Origin: a virus
Virus record (IMG/VR): IMGVR_UViG_3300031236_000004
Coordinates: 22,622 to 86,621 of that record
Reading direction: 5' to 3' (one strand)
DNA length: 64,000 bases
Below the pieces are notes generated by a model. The model ran no database searches. It saw only the letters and a list, made by a program, of their open reading frames with translations, and was not told the DNA's origin. How positions within the stretch are numbered: the stretch's first letter is position 1; each line of letters starts with the position of its first letter. Shown in pieces: positions 35,054-43,740 of the stretch. A program made the position numbers and the translations under genes.

Positions 35054-36320
35054 ACGCGTCCTTCTTCTGCGCGGCCGTGCGGGCCATGTGCAGCCGGGCC
35101 ACCGCCGCGCCGTAGCTCTTGATCGGAGCGAACAGCTGGTTCAACTTCGTCAGGTAGCTCTTGGCGTCGACGCCCACGCGCTGCGACTCGTCGCCCATCT
35201 TGGTGAAGAAGGACATGAGGATCTCGGGGGGCAGGTCCGCGACGAAGGCCGCGAGCGGGTCGACGATCGTGGCGGGGTCGCGCTTGAGGTCCGCGAAGAT
35301 CCGGACGACGATTCCCGTCGTCAGCTGCGAGACCTTGTCGTACCGGCCGCCGTCCTCGGTGAGGTAGGCCTTGAACCGGGCCTGGACCTCCGAGTTCGGC
35401 GCGTAGGTGGTCATCACGTCCTCGGCGGTGACCAGCAGCGTGTGGTCCCTGACGTACTCGAGGAACTCGGCCGCCGACGCGGACCCGATCGAGCCGGCGA
35501 TGGACACGCGGGCGGTTACGCTGTCCAGCGGGATGCCAGCGTCCTCGAGCTTGTAGCAGTCGCGGGAGACGGACTCCCAGGTGGCCGGACAGGCGAAGGC
35601 CTTGCCCGCGCCGAGGGCCAGCTCGTCGTAGCCGGCGGAGGGCACCGCGCCGAGGTACGCCACGACGCGACCGTGGAACTTGGCCTTCTGGGCGTAGGCC
35701 ATGAAATCGCCGTAGCTGTACCCGATGCCGAAGCACTTCAGGCGCCGGCGCATAGCCGGGTCCTTCTCGAACTCGTTGACCGAGAACCCGCTGCCCGACG
35801 GGTTCATCGTGGCGACGATCTGGACGCAGTCGGGGAGCGCGACGTCGCCGATCATGCGGTCGCCGATCAGGACGAACGCGGCCCGCGTGACGGACTTGTC
35901 CGAGGCCCGGTTCAGCTCCTCGATCGCGAGGATCGGGCACATGTCCTTGGGCACCTTGCCGCCGTACTTGTCCGTCATCGCGTCGCTCCACTCGAGCAGG
36001 CGCTGGAAGGTCCTCGGGATCCGCTGGTCGAAGTAGACCTTCGTGCCCTCGGCCGTCGTCGGGATGAAGAAGCCCTCCTGCGTGGCGGTCGGCATGAAGA
36101 CGGGCACGTAGGGCACGCCCTTGCCGCCGTTGCGGCGCGCGGCCACCTGCTTGGGGATGGCGGTCTTGCCGATGCCGGAGGGCCCGATGGCGCACGCCAC
36201 GTCGATGGACCCCGCGTGCAGGTCGATCTGCCTTTCGAACTCGCGGGGGCCCGTGTGCTCGATGCCGAGCTTGGAGGTGAAGGTGTCCTCGGCCACCTTG
36301 GGGACGTCGGTCTTGCTCAT
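35052..36320 (-). CDS. MoxR-like AAA+ ATPase
   Basis: 422 residues from ATG 36320, chosen because AAAGGA precedes it. The Walker A motif GPSGIGKT is at 46-53, Walker B ILAIEE at about 129-134, and sensor-1-like IVATMNP follows, as in MoxR/CoxD ATPases. These use ATP to load or remodel partner complexes, typically with a VWA protein. The VWA partner lies at 31939-33381. It is divergent from the terminase gene with 39 bases between. Confidence 0.82.
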   Translation of the reverse strand: MSKTDVPKVAEDTFTSKLGIEHTGPREFERQIDLHAGSIDVACAIGPSGIGKTAIPKQVAARRNGGKGVPYVPVFMPTATQEGFFIPTTAEGTKVYFDQRIPRTFQRLLEWSDAMTDKYGGKVPKDMCPILAIEELNRASDKSVTRAAFVLIGDRMIGDVALPDCVQIVATMNPSGSGFSVNEFEKDPAMRRRLKCFGIGYSYGDFMAYAQKAKFHGRVVAYLGAVPSAGYDELALGAGKAFACPATWESVSRDCYKLEDAGIPLDSVTARVSIAGSIGSASAAEFLEYVRDHTLLVTAEDVMTTYAPNSEVQARFKAYLTEDGGRYDKVSQLTTGIVVRIFADLKRDPATIVDPLAAFVADLPPEILMSFFTKMGDESQRVGVDAKSYLTKLNQLFAPIKSYGAAVARLHMARTAAQKKDA

Positions 36321-36359
36321 CGTCGTGGTTCCTTTGTTGTATCGTTTGGTTAGTAGCTC

Positions 36360-39110
36360 GTGGCGGAAGCAGTCTACAGGTCGACGATCGCGCAGGGGTT
36401 GTTCTACGTGGACGGCAAGCCCCTGTCGCTCGCGGACTACCCGATGTTCGAGGCCGTGTACGACGGCCAGTACTCGCGCATCCTGCTCAAGACTGCACGT
36501 CAAGTTTCCAAAAGTACGACGCTCGCCGCCTTCATGATCGCGGAGGCCATCGCGGTCGTCCCGTTCAAGTCGTACTACGTCTCACCCACGCAGGAGCAGA
36601 CCCGGAAGTTCTCGCACACGCGCGCTGCGAAGATCCTGGCGTACAGCCCAGACGTGCGGAAGAAGTACATCGGCCCGGAGTCCATCGACAACGTCTACCT
36701 GCGCATACTCAAGAACGGCTCGGAGATGGCGTTCACGTACGCCATGGACGACCCGGACAGGGCGCGCGGCTACTCGGCGGACCGAACGTGTTTCGACGCG
36801 ACTGCCGAAGTCCTCACGCGCGTGGGTTGGAAGCTCGTGCGCGCCTTGACGCCGACCGACGAGGTCGGGGTGCTCGCACCGGACGGCGCGCTCGAGTGGC
36901 ACCGACCCACGCGACTCATTCAGTTCCGCCACAAAGGCTCGATGGTTTGCTTCACCCACCACGGCGTTTCACTTCGAGTGACCTCCAACCACAAGATGTG
37001 GGTGAACTTTAGAGTCAAGACCTCACCTACCTTCAAGACGCCAGATGTTTGGGAGTTCGTTGAAGCGGGGTCTCTGGCGAACACGACGCGCATGGGCTTC
37101 AAGTTCACGGGTCGCGCTGTCCTGCGCGGGAGTCAGGTGCCGCAGGTTAAGGTGCTCGAGGGCGGGGAAGGCTATGAAGTAAGTCGGCGTTCGCTCTCGA
37201 TCCCATTTCTGGAATTCGCCGAGTTGGTGGGTTGGTACCTCTCCGAGGGCTCGATCGTCTGGAAGATGCTCAACGGTCGTCGCCAAGCGCGCGGCGGCGC
37301 AGGTGTGTTCTCGAACGGGTTCGCACCGCGCCGCGCGCCGAAGGGCGTCTCGATCGTGCAATGTCCGGGACCCCATGCAGACCGCATCAAGCGGTGCCTC
37401 CGTGCCTGCGGCCTCGTGTTTTCTGCACACCCAACTGAATACCAAACCAGCAGGGGCGCACGCCTCACGCACGCGTACGTCGTCACATCCGCACAGCTCG
37501 GCAGCTACTTCGAGGGGCAGGGGCTCTGCCGGGATAAGCACATTCCAGAAGAGTTCTTTGAACATCCAGCCGCACTGACGCGGCTGTTGGAGAGCCTTCA
37601 CTTCGGAGATGCGACCATGCGCGATGGGACACTGCGCACGCGTTCGAAGCGTCTGGCGGATGACGTCCACCGCGCGTGGACCCTGCTCGGGCGGTCTTCT
37701 GCCATCCACACGCGAATGATGGCGCCGCGCCCCGGCGCTCCTTTGGAGCCTCTGTACGAGGTTCAGGCCTTCAAATACGACTACCACGTGTTCTGGCGGC
37801 CCGAATTCGAGTCGAAGAAGCGCGTCGTCGTAGAACAGGTTGTAGACGAGGACGTCTTCTGCTTCACCGTCAAACACCATCGTCCGATCGTGCGCGGCGG
37901 ATTTGGACAGAGACCTATCGTTACGGGTCAGTGCTTCGACGAAGTGCAGGACATGGTCTTCGAGGCGGTCATCCCAGTCATCGAGGAGTGCATGGCGGCG
38001 TCGAAGTATCAGTACTCCTCGTACTGCGGCACGCCCAAGACGATGGAGAACACCATCGAGGTCCTGTGGGGGCTCTCGTCGCAGACCGAGTGGTGCATGC
38101 GGTGCGACGCGTGCTCGAAGTGGACGTTCGTCGCGAGCACGAAGGCGATCGGGAAGAAGGGGCTCATCTGCCTCTCGTGCGGCGGCCTCCTGAATCCGCG
38201 CAACGGCAAGTGGATCGACATGGCGAGCGGCCAGGGCATCAAGGGCTTCCACATCAGCCAGGCGATCATGCCGACGAACGTACCGGCCGCGTGGCAGCCG
38301 GGGACGGAGGGGTACGACGTCGCCGTCGACCGCTGGGAGAAGCTGCTCTACAAGATGGAGTCGCCGCTCTACGGCGAGTCCAAGTTCCTCAACGAGTGCA
38401 TCGGCGTCAGCACGTCGACCGGCGTCCGCCTCCTCACCAAGGAGATCCTCGAGGCCCTCTGCGACGACAAGCTCGCCATCACGCGGCTGCCGACCCCGAC
38501 CTCGCTCCAGGGCATCGTCCGCGTCGTCGCCGGCGTCGACTGGTCCGGCGGCGGCGGCGAGGTCAAGGGCAGCGAGGGCCTCTACAAGTCCCGCACGGTG
38601 TTCCACGTCTGGGGTCAGCAGCCGGACGGCAGGCTCCGCACGCTCACCTCGAAGGTCTTCCCCAACGGGCATGCCACCGGCTGGATCGACGAGATCGTCG
38701 AGTTGTGCAACGCCTGGGGCGTTCAGATGGTCGGCTGCGACGCCGGTGAGGGCGCGCTCGCCAACTCGTTCCTGCGCCAGCGCCTCGGCGACCAGCGGGT
38801 CCTCGCGTTCAAGTACCAGATGATGTCGAAGCCGCTCGAGTGGAACCCCGCCGCGCTGACGTACAACGTCGACAAGACCACGATGGTCGACACCTACGCG
38901 CGCATGCTGCTCCACAAGCAGGTCGTCTACCCGAACCTCCGGGACGCGAAGGTGGCCATCGACGACATCCTCAACGTCTACGAGGAGATCACGCCGAGGG
39001 GCATGAGGGTCTGGAAGCACTCGCCGGTGATGCCTGACGACAGTCTTCACGCCCAAATTTTCGCGTGGTTAGCCTGGGGCGTGCTGTCGGGGAACCTGAA
39101 GTTCAACTAG
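36360..39110 (+). CDS. terL: Large terminase subunit (with intein)
   Basis: 916 codons from GTG 36360; 535 residues remain after removal of a 381-residue intein. The P-loop-like RQVSKSTT is at 47-54 and the Walker B acidic pair appears after splicing as CFDEVQDM. A zinc-ribbon CMRCDACSKW ... CLSCGG lies beyond it. VAGVDWSGGG and VGCDAGEG carry the acidic residues expected of the RNase H-like nuclease. The protein pumps and cuts DNA into the procapsid at the portal. Its end overlaps the convergent exonuclease gene by four bases. Confidence 0.88.
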   Translation: MAEAVYRSTIAQGLFYVDGKPLSLADYPMFEAVYDGQYSRILLKTARQVSKSTTLAAFMIAEAIAVVPFKSYYVSPTQEQTRKFSHTRAAKILAYSPDVRKKYIGPESIDNVYLRILKNGSEMAFTYAMDDPDRARGYSADRTCFDATAEVLTRVGWKLVRALTPTDEVGVLAPDGALEWHRPTRLIQFRHKGSMVCFTHHGVSLRVTSNHKMWVNFRVKTSPTFKTPDVWEFVEAGSLANTTRMGFKFTGRAVLRGSQVPQVKVLEGGEGYEVSRRSLSIPFLEFAELVGWYLSEGSIVWKMLNGRRQARGGAGVFSNGFAPRRAPKGVSIVQCPGPHADRIKRCLRACGLVFSAHPTEYQTSRGARLTHAYVVTSAQLGSYFEGQGLCRDKHIPEEFFEHPAALTRLLESLHFGDATMRDGTLRTRSKRLADDVHRAWTLLGRSSAIHTRMMAPRPGAPLEPLYEVQAFKYDYHVFWRPEFESKKRVVVEQVVDEDVFCFTVKHHRPIVRGGFGQRPIVTGQCFDEVQDMVFEAVIPVIEECMAASKYQYSSYCGTPKTMENTIEVLWGLSSQTEWCMRCDACSKWTFVASTKAIGKKGLICLSCGGLLNPRNGKWIDMASGQGIKGFHISQAIMPTNVPAAWQPGTEGYDVAVDRWEKLLYKMESPLYGESKFLNECIGVSTSTGVRLLTKEILEALCDDKLAITRLPTPTSLQGIVRVVAGVDWSGGGGEVKGSEGLYKSRTVFHVWGQQPDGRLRTLTSKVFPNGHATGWIDEIVELCNAWGVQMVGCDAGEGALANSFLRQRLGDQRVLAFKYQMMSKPLEWNPAALTYNVDKTTMVDTYARMLLHKQVVYPNLRDAKVAIDDILNVYEEITPRGMRVWKHSPVMPDDSLHAQIFAWLAWGVLSGNLKFN
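36789..37931 (+). mobile_element. Intein in the terminase, at the Walker B motif
   Basis: 381 residues, Cys144 to Gln524 of the open frame, between DRT and CFDEVQDM. It begins CFDATAEVLTRVGWK, has block B (VTSNHKMWV), and ends IVTGQ before Cys, with Gln in the place of the usual final Asn. The endonuclease part shows LVGWYLSEGSIVW, but the second helix, LLESLHFGDATM, is changed, so nuclease activity is in doubt. Much AT-richer than the extein. Confidence 0.88.
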
Positions 39111-39685
39111 GCCGGCGCCTCGGCGTGCTTCTGGATCCCGGGGCCGTAGATCTCCATCAGGCGCAGGAAGACGCCGCGACACGCGTGCGCGTCGGCGAGC
39201 GCCGAGTGCGCGTTCTCGTAGGGGATCTTGAAGTAGGCTGCCATCGTGACCAGCTTGACGTTGACCACCAGCCCGGCGCGCAGCAGGGGCATCGCGAGCG
39301 AGACGGTGTCGAGGGAGTGGTAGCTGCCGGGCCACCGCATCGAGTGGTCCGCCAGGGCCGCCTCCAAGAACGCCTTGTCGAACGGCGTGTTGTGGCACAC
39401 CAGCATCGTGTCCTTGGCCATCAGCAGCACGTTGATCAGCGCGTCGTGCGCCGAGACGGCCTCGGCGGCCCACTTCTCGGCGTTGTAGCCGTTGATGGCC
39501 GCGGCCTCCGGGTCGACGGGCTTCTTGGGGAACGTCTTGGCCACGTACTCGCCGAGCACGGTCTTGCCGCTGGGGTCGGTGCGCACGCACGCAACCTCGA
39601 CGAAGTCGTGCTTCGTCGCGGACAAGCCGCCCGTCTCGAAGTCCAGGAAGAGCAGGTTGTGGTCTTTCAGCGCGGGACGAGCCAT
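39107..39685 (-). CDS. DnaQ-like 3'-5' exonuclease
   Basis: 192 residues from ATG 39685. FLDFETGGL carries the DxE of motif Exo I, CHNTPFDKAFLE is Exo II, and HSALADAHACR gives the HxAxxxD of motif III. Such proteins proofread or trim DNA 3' ends, or degrade RNA. It is the last gene of the minus-strand replication block and ends on the terminase stop. The DNA polymerase here has its own exonuclease domain, so this one may serve repair. Confidence 0.85.
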   Translation of the reverse strand: MARPALKDHNLLFLDFETGGLSATKHDFVEVACVRTDPSGKTVLGEYVAKTFPKKPVDPEAAAINGYNAEKWAAEAVSAHDALINVLLMAKDTMLVCHNTPFDKAFLEAALADHSMRWPGSYHSLDTVSLAMPLLRAGLVVNVKLVTMAAYFKIPYENAHSALADAHACRGVFLRLMEIYGPGIQKHAEAPA

Positions 39686-39751
39686 CGATGGACCTCTGCG
39701 TCCACTTATACCAACGATGCTAGGACTTTTTCCAGGGTTTATGGCACCGAC

Positions 39752-39946
39752 CTAGCGAGACTGCAGGTGCCTGTCCCGCCTCGGCAGGTACTGCCCGTGC
39801 ACGCCCGCGAACGACCCGTGCCCCTCGAACAGGCCGCCGCAGAAGCAGCAGACGTAGTCCCGGTATCGCGGGCGGGTGTGGATGCAGTGGTGCGGGTGCT
39901 CCTCGTTGTCCTCGGGCGACGAGGGGCAGGTGCCCTCGCCCCTCAC
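39752..39946 (-). CDS. Small putative zinc-binding protein
   Basis: 64 residues from GTG 39946, coupled by GTGA to the upstream gene. HPHHCIH and CCFCGG form a possible zinc site. No family recognised. A longer frame on the same strand (39720-40025) looks like a shadow because it has a simple Arg/Pro/Leu composition. Confidence 0.5.
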   Translation of the reverse strand: MRGEGTCPSSPEDNEEHPHHCIHTRPRYRDYVCCFCGGLFEGHGSFAGVHGQYLPRRDRHLQSR

Positions 39947-40650
39947 GGCTTCCGCACCCACTGGAAGCGGGGGTCAGTGAGGTAGTCCTCGTCAGCGCAC
40001 TGCCGACACAACGAGAAGATCGCAACCCGTCGCACGTCCCCGGGCTCGAACTGGTCGAACGTCATCTTCGCGATGCCGGTCGCATCGTGCGCGGGGCGCA
40101 TCTCGTGCGGGTGCGTGCCCCACTGGGAGCACGTCATCACCGCCAGCCGCTCCAATTCGGCGATCACCTTGAGGTGATCTGGGTCCGTAGTACATGCGGA
40201 CCATCCACGTGCGAGACGTCCAATCGCTTCGCGCAGGACCTGGACGTGCGGGACGCGCTTCTCTTTGTTGACCTGCTCGCCCGTATACGTGCCGGACGCG
40301 ATCGCATCAAGCCCGGCCTGCGTGGGGCGCCACACCGCCGCAGGGGAGCCCGTCCGCGTGGGCCGCGTTTCCCCGGTATCGCGAGCCAGGCCGTCTCTCG
40401 CGAGGACGCCGAATCGGGCACTGAACGACGACGAGAACCGCCCGTAGCGAACCTGGGTCGCGTCAGGAGTTGCGCCATCCGGCTCGACGGCGACCAGGTG
40501 CTGCATGATCTCGAGGCGCGCCTGATCCTGCGTCTTGGCGGCAATCTTCGCTGCCGCCTTCGACGTGGCCGTCCCGTTGTGCGGCAGGGAGCCCAGTCCG
40601 CCGTCTTCGTCGTCCGTGTCGTCCTCATCACTGCCGTCGTCGTTGCTCAT
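39943..40650 (-). CDS. Putative winged-helix DNA-binding protein
   Basis: 235 residues from ATG 40650, overlapping the polymerase stop as ATGA. The acidic N-terminus (DDGSDEDDTDDEDG) is followed by a helical domain with GATPDATQVRYG and SFSARFGVLARDGLA that resembles a winged helix reading DNA. Two cysteines near the end (CRQC) may bind zinc. Role unknown; the location suggests a replication accessory or regulator. Confidence 0.55.
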   Translation of the reverse strand: MSNDDGSDEDDTDDEDGGLGSLPHNGTATSKAAAKIAAKTQDQARLEIMQHLVAVEPDGATPDATQVRYGRFSSSFSARFGVLARDGLARDTGETRPTRTGSPAAVWRPTQAGLDAIASGTYTGEQVNKEKRVPHVQVLREAIGRLARGWSACTTDPDHLKVIAELERLAVMTCSQWGTHPHEMRPAHDATGIAKMTFDQFEPGDVRRVAIFSLCRQCADEDYLTDPRFQWVRKP

Positions 40651-43600
40651 GATGCCTGTGCCTCCTCTTCCTCATCCTCTTTGGTGTCGAACATCGAATC
40701 CGCCTGCTTGCCGTCCTCGTCGACGACGAAGTCGTTGAGCGCGTCCTGGTCGAGCAGCTCCATCAGCTCCTGCTCCTGCGTCATGGCGAGCCCCGGGTTC
40801 TTCTTGAGGTAGTCGTCGAGCGCGATGGTCTCGCCGTAGCTCGGGCCGACCGCGATGTCGTACGCGAAGTCGACCGGCAGCCAGGCGTACTTCTCGCGGA
40901 CGCGCTGGACGCAATAGTAGTCGAAGAACGCCTTCGCCTTGTGCAGGTGCTTCTTCTTGATCACGCCCACGATCGAGTCGTGGACCGTGATGCAGAGCCG
41001 GCCACCCAGCTCGTGGATGTGCTCGAAGATCTCGATGAGCTGCGCGATGACGATGTCCGACGACGTCGACTGGATCTTCATGTTCTTGCCGCGGCGCTCG
41101 GCCTGACCGCGGAAGAAGCCGTTGACGCCCTGGAGCGGGAACCGGCGGCGGCGGCCGAACAGCGTCTCGACGAAGCCCTTCGCGTGGATCTGCGAGACGA
41201 CCTCGTCCATGTAGTTCTTCAGCGACGGGAACCGCTCGAACAGCTTGTCGATGATCTGCTGCGCGCGTTCCTCGCTGACGCCGGCGGTCTCGGCGATCTT
41301 CTTCGCCATCGCGCCGTAGAGGATGCCGAACACGACGCGCTTCACCGTCGTTCGCAGCGCGTTCATCGACAGGCCGAACTCGGGGAGGATGTAGTCCGTG
41401 TTCTCCTTCTTGGCCTCGACCTCCGCGTACGGGATGCCGAAGATCTCCTGCGTGAACCAGCTGTGGACGTCCAGCCCGTCGTTGAGCGCCTTGATCAGCT
41501 CCTCGTCCGGCGCGTACGCCGTGAACACGCGGATCTCGGCGCCCCTCCAGTCGACGTTGAACACCACCTCCTCGTCCGGATCGTCCGGGATGAAGATCTT
41601 CTTGATGTTCACGCCCGCCAGCTTCTTGGGCGTGTTTTGCATGTTCACATTCGACGAGGACGTGCGCCCGGTCGACGTGCCGTGCAGGTGGAAGCTGGTG
41701 TGCAGGAAGCCGTCGTAGGCCGAGAGGTCCTTGATGTCCTTGACGAACCCGGTGAGCGCCTTGTGCGCCGCCCGGTACTCGAGCAGCGTCCTGGCGAACA
41801 GGCACCGGGTCTGCTCGGCGATCGCCTTGAGCGTCTTCTTGTCCGTCTTGCGCTTGCCGGACTTGAGGTTCTTCTCGGCGAACGTGTGGCGCTTCACGCG
41901 CGGGCCGCTGCCCTCGAACACGCCGACGTCGAACAGCACCTCCGCGACGTGCTCGGTGGAGTTCGGGTTGAACGCCACGCCCTTCTCGGACGAGACCGTG
42001 GCCCGCTGGCCAGGCAACTTGGTGCCCTCCCACTGGGCCTCCAGGAGCTTCCGCTTCGCCTTGACGATCTCGGTGAGGTCGACCTCGAGCTTGTCGATGT
42101 AGGGCCGGTCGACGCGGAACCCGTCGAACTCCATCTTGCCGAGCGCGCGCGACGCGGGGATGCAGTGGGTCTGCATCAGGCTGCGCGCGTTGGCGTGGAA
42201 GCCCTCGGTCTTCATCCGGCCGAACTGGTGGCGGAGCAGGCGCCGGGTCAGGTCGGTGTCGATTGCCGCGTAGGTGTCCAGCGTGTCGATGGGCACCCGC
42301 TCGTACCCCGCGTCCATCGCGCTCTTCTTCTGCTCGCGCTTGGTCCCGAAGACCTCGCGCGCGACCTCGGTCTTGGTCATGGTGTAGACCAGGCCCTCCT
42401 CGATGCCGACGACGTCCTTCTTGGGCTTGCCCTTCTTGACGTTCGCCAGCGCGGCGTGCTTCTCCGCCTCCTCGGGGGTGAGCTGCTCGGCCAGCTCCTG
42501 GACCTTGTCCGCGTAGTTGCCGAACATCGGGAAGTAGGACCGCCCGAGCGTCTTGAGGCCGTAGGACCCCGTCATGTCCTCGCGCAGCAGGTGCTCGCCC
42601 AGCAGCGAGTCCCACATGACGTTGTTGACGCGCCAGCCGTGGCGCAGCTCGAGGAACTTGAGGTCGAACTTGGCGTTGTGAAAGACCTTGGGCTTGGCGC
42701 ACTCGAGCACGCGCCGGACGTGCGCGACGACCTGCTCCAGCTCCTGGGGCGTCCACGGCGCCTCGCGGTGGAACAGCGGAACGGCGCCCGCGCGTCCGGT
42801 GTCCCACGCGAACGACACGCACAGGACCTTGGCGTCCTCGCGGTGCGGGTTGAGCGTGTTCGTCTCGACGTCGACCGCGATCGCGCAGTGGGCGGCCGAC
42901 GGGGCGCCCTCGACGACGTGGTTGATGATGTGGTCGCACAGCCGGCCTACCTCGTCGACCGTCTTGGGGATCCAGTAGTCCCGGGTCAGCTCCTCGAGCG
43001 TCGTGTTGGCGCCGACCTCGTCCGCGCCGCCGGCGATGCGGATCGCGCGCACGAAGTCCGCGTAGAACAGGTTGTAGAGGCCTGTCTTGGCGACCATGAG
43101 CTTGGTCGAGAACGTCGGCAGGACCTTGTAGATCTGGCCCTCGATCTCGACGTCGAGCAGGCGGCCGCGCGCCTCCATGAACCGCTCGGCCTTGTAGCCG
43201 GTGGCCTTGAGCGCGGTCGCGCCGAACGCCAGGATGATCTTGGGCTGCGCGTTCTTGATCTTGGCGCGCAGGAACGACGAGCACCGCTGGATCGTCGACG
43301 CGTTCGCGGTGGCGCTCTGGTCCTTCCCCTCCTCGACCTGGCACTGGACGGCGTAGGTGTCCCAGCGCTTGAGGTGGGCCATCTTCAGCTTGCCGCCGTT
43401 CTTCTTGTCCAGCTCGCGGAGATCGCGCCACGCGGTGCGGATGATGCGGCCGCCTCGGCCGTAGAACATCGCCTTGTTGTTCACCGACCAGGACGACGGC
43501 GACTCGGACACCATCATGATGTCGACGAGGCCGGAGGCGCCCTCGCCGAGCATCTGCCGCTTCTTGTATAGGGCGCAGCCCTCGCAGTGCCCGGACTTGC

Positions 43601-43688
43601 AGTCGGGGAGCTGGTTCTCGGGGAGGAGCGACGGGTCGTCGAGGGAGACGACCGGCAGCTTCACCTTGGGCTTCTTGGCGTCAGCCAT
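40647..43688 (-). CDS. polA: Family A DNA polymerase with N-terminal uracil-DNA glycosylase-like domain
   Basis: 1013 residues from ATG 43688. Residues about 30-220 look like a family 4 uracil-DNA glycosylase, with cysteines 35, 38, 116 and 136 placed like its iron-sulphur ligands. The exonuclease has D273/E275, D342 and D477. In the polymerase domain motif A is NVDWRGAEIR (Asp713), motif B is RTTVKRVVFGILYG, and motif C reads VHDSIV (903-908), with Ser instead of the usual Glu. It is the replicative polymerase. Similar UDG-Pol I fusions are known in SPO1-type phages. Confidence 0.93.
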   Translation of the reverse strand: MADAKKPKVKLPVVSLDDPSLLPENQLPDCKSGHCEGCALYKKRQMLGEGASGLVDIMMVSESPSSWSVNNKAMFYGRGGRIIRTAWRDLRELDKKNGGKLKMAHLKRWDTYAVQCQVEEGKDQSATANASTIQRCSSFLRAKIKNAQPKIILAFGATALKATGYKAERFMEARGRLLDVEIEGQIYKVLPTFSTKLMVAKTGLYNLFYADFVRAIRIAGGADEVGANTTLEELTRDYWIPKTVDEVGRLCDHIINHVVEGAPSAAHCAIAVDVETNTLNPHREDAKVLCVSFAWDTGRAGAVPLFHREAPWTPQELEQVVAHVRRVLECAKPKVFHNAKFDLKFLELRHGWRVNNVMWDSLLGEHLLREDMTGSYGLKTLGRSYFPMFGNYADKVQELAEQLTPEEAEKHAALANVKKGKPKKDVVGIEEGLVYTMTKTEVAREVFGTKREQKKSAMDAGYERVPIDTLDTYAAIDTDLTRRLLRHQFGRMKTEGFHANARSLMQTHCIPASRALGKMEFDGFRVDRPYIDKLEVDLTEIVKAKRKLLEAQWEGTKLPGQRATVSSEKGVAFNPNSTEHVAEVLFDVGVFEGSGPRVKRHTFAEKNLKSGKRKTDKKTLKAIAEQTRCLFARTLLEYRAAHKALTGFVKDIKDLSAYDGFLHTSFHLHGTSTGRTSSSNVNMQNTPKKLAGVNIKKIFIPDDPDEEVVFNVDWRGAEIRVFTAYAPDEELIKALNDGLDVHSWFTQEIFGIPYAEVEAKKENTDYILPEFGLSMNALRTTVKRVVFGILYGAMAKKIAETAGVSEERAQQIIDKLFERFPSLKNYMDEVVSQIHAKGFVETLFGRRRRFPLQGVNGFFRGQAERRGKNMKIQSTSSDIVIAQLIEIFEHIHELGGRLCITVHDSIVGVIKKKHLHKAKAFFDYYCVQRVREKYAWLPVDFAYDIAVGPSYGETIALDDYLKKNPGLAMTQEQELMELLDQDALNDFVVDEDGKQADSMFDTKEDEEEEAQAS

Positions 43689-43740
43689 GGCGCGATGTTT
43701 GTACCATAAACATACCTGGCATCGTGTCCTCCTGACTGAC

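Noticed and set aside
39720-40025. 101-residue minus-strand frame
   Set aside because: Low-complexity Arg/Pro/Leu composition; the overlapping 64-residue frame with a zinc-site pattern and a GTGA coupling is preferred.
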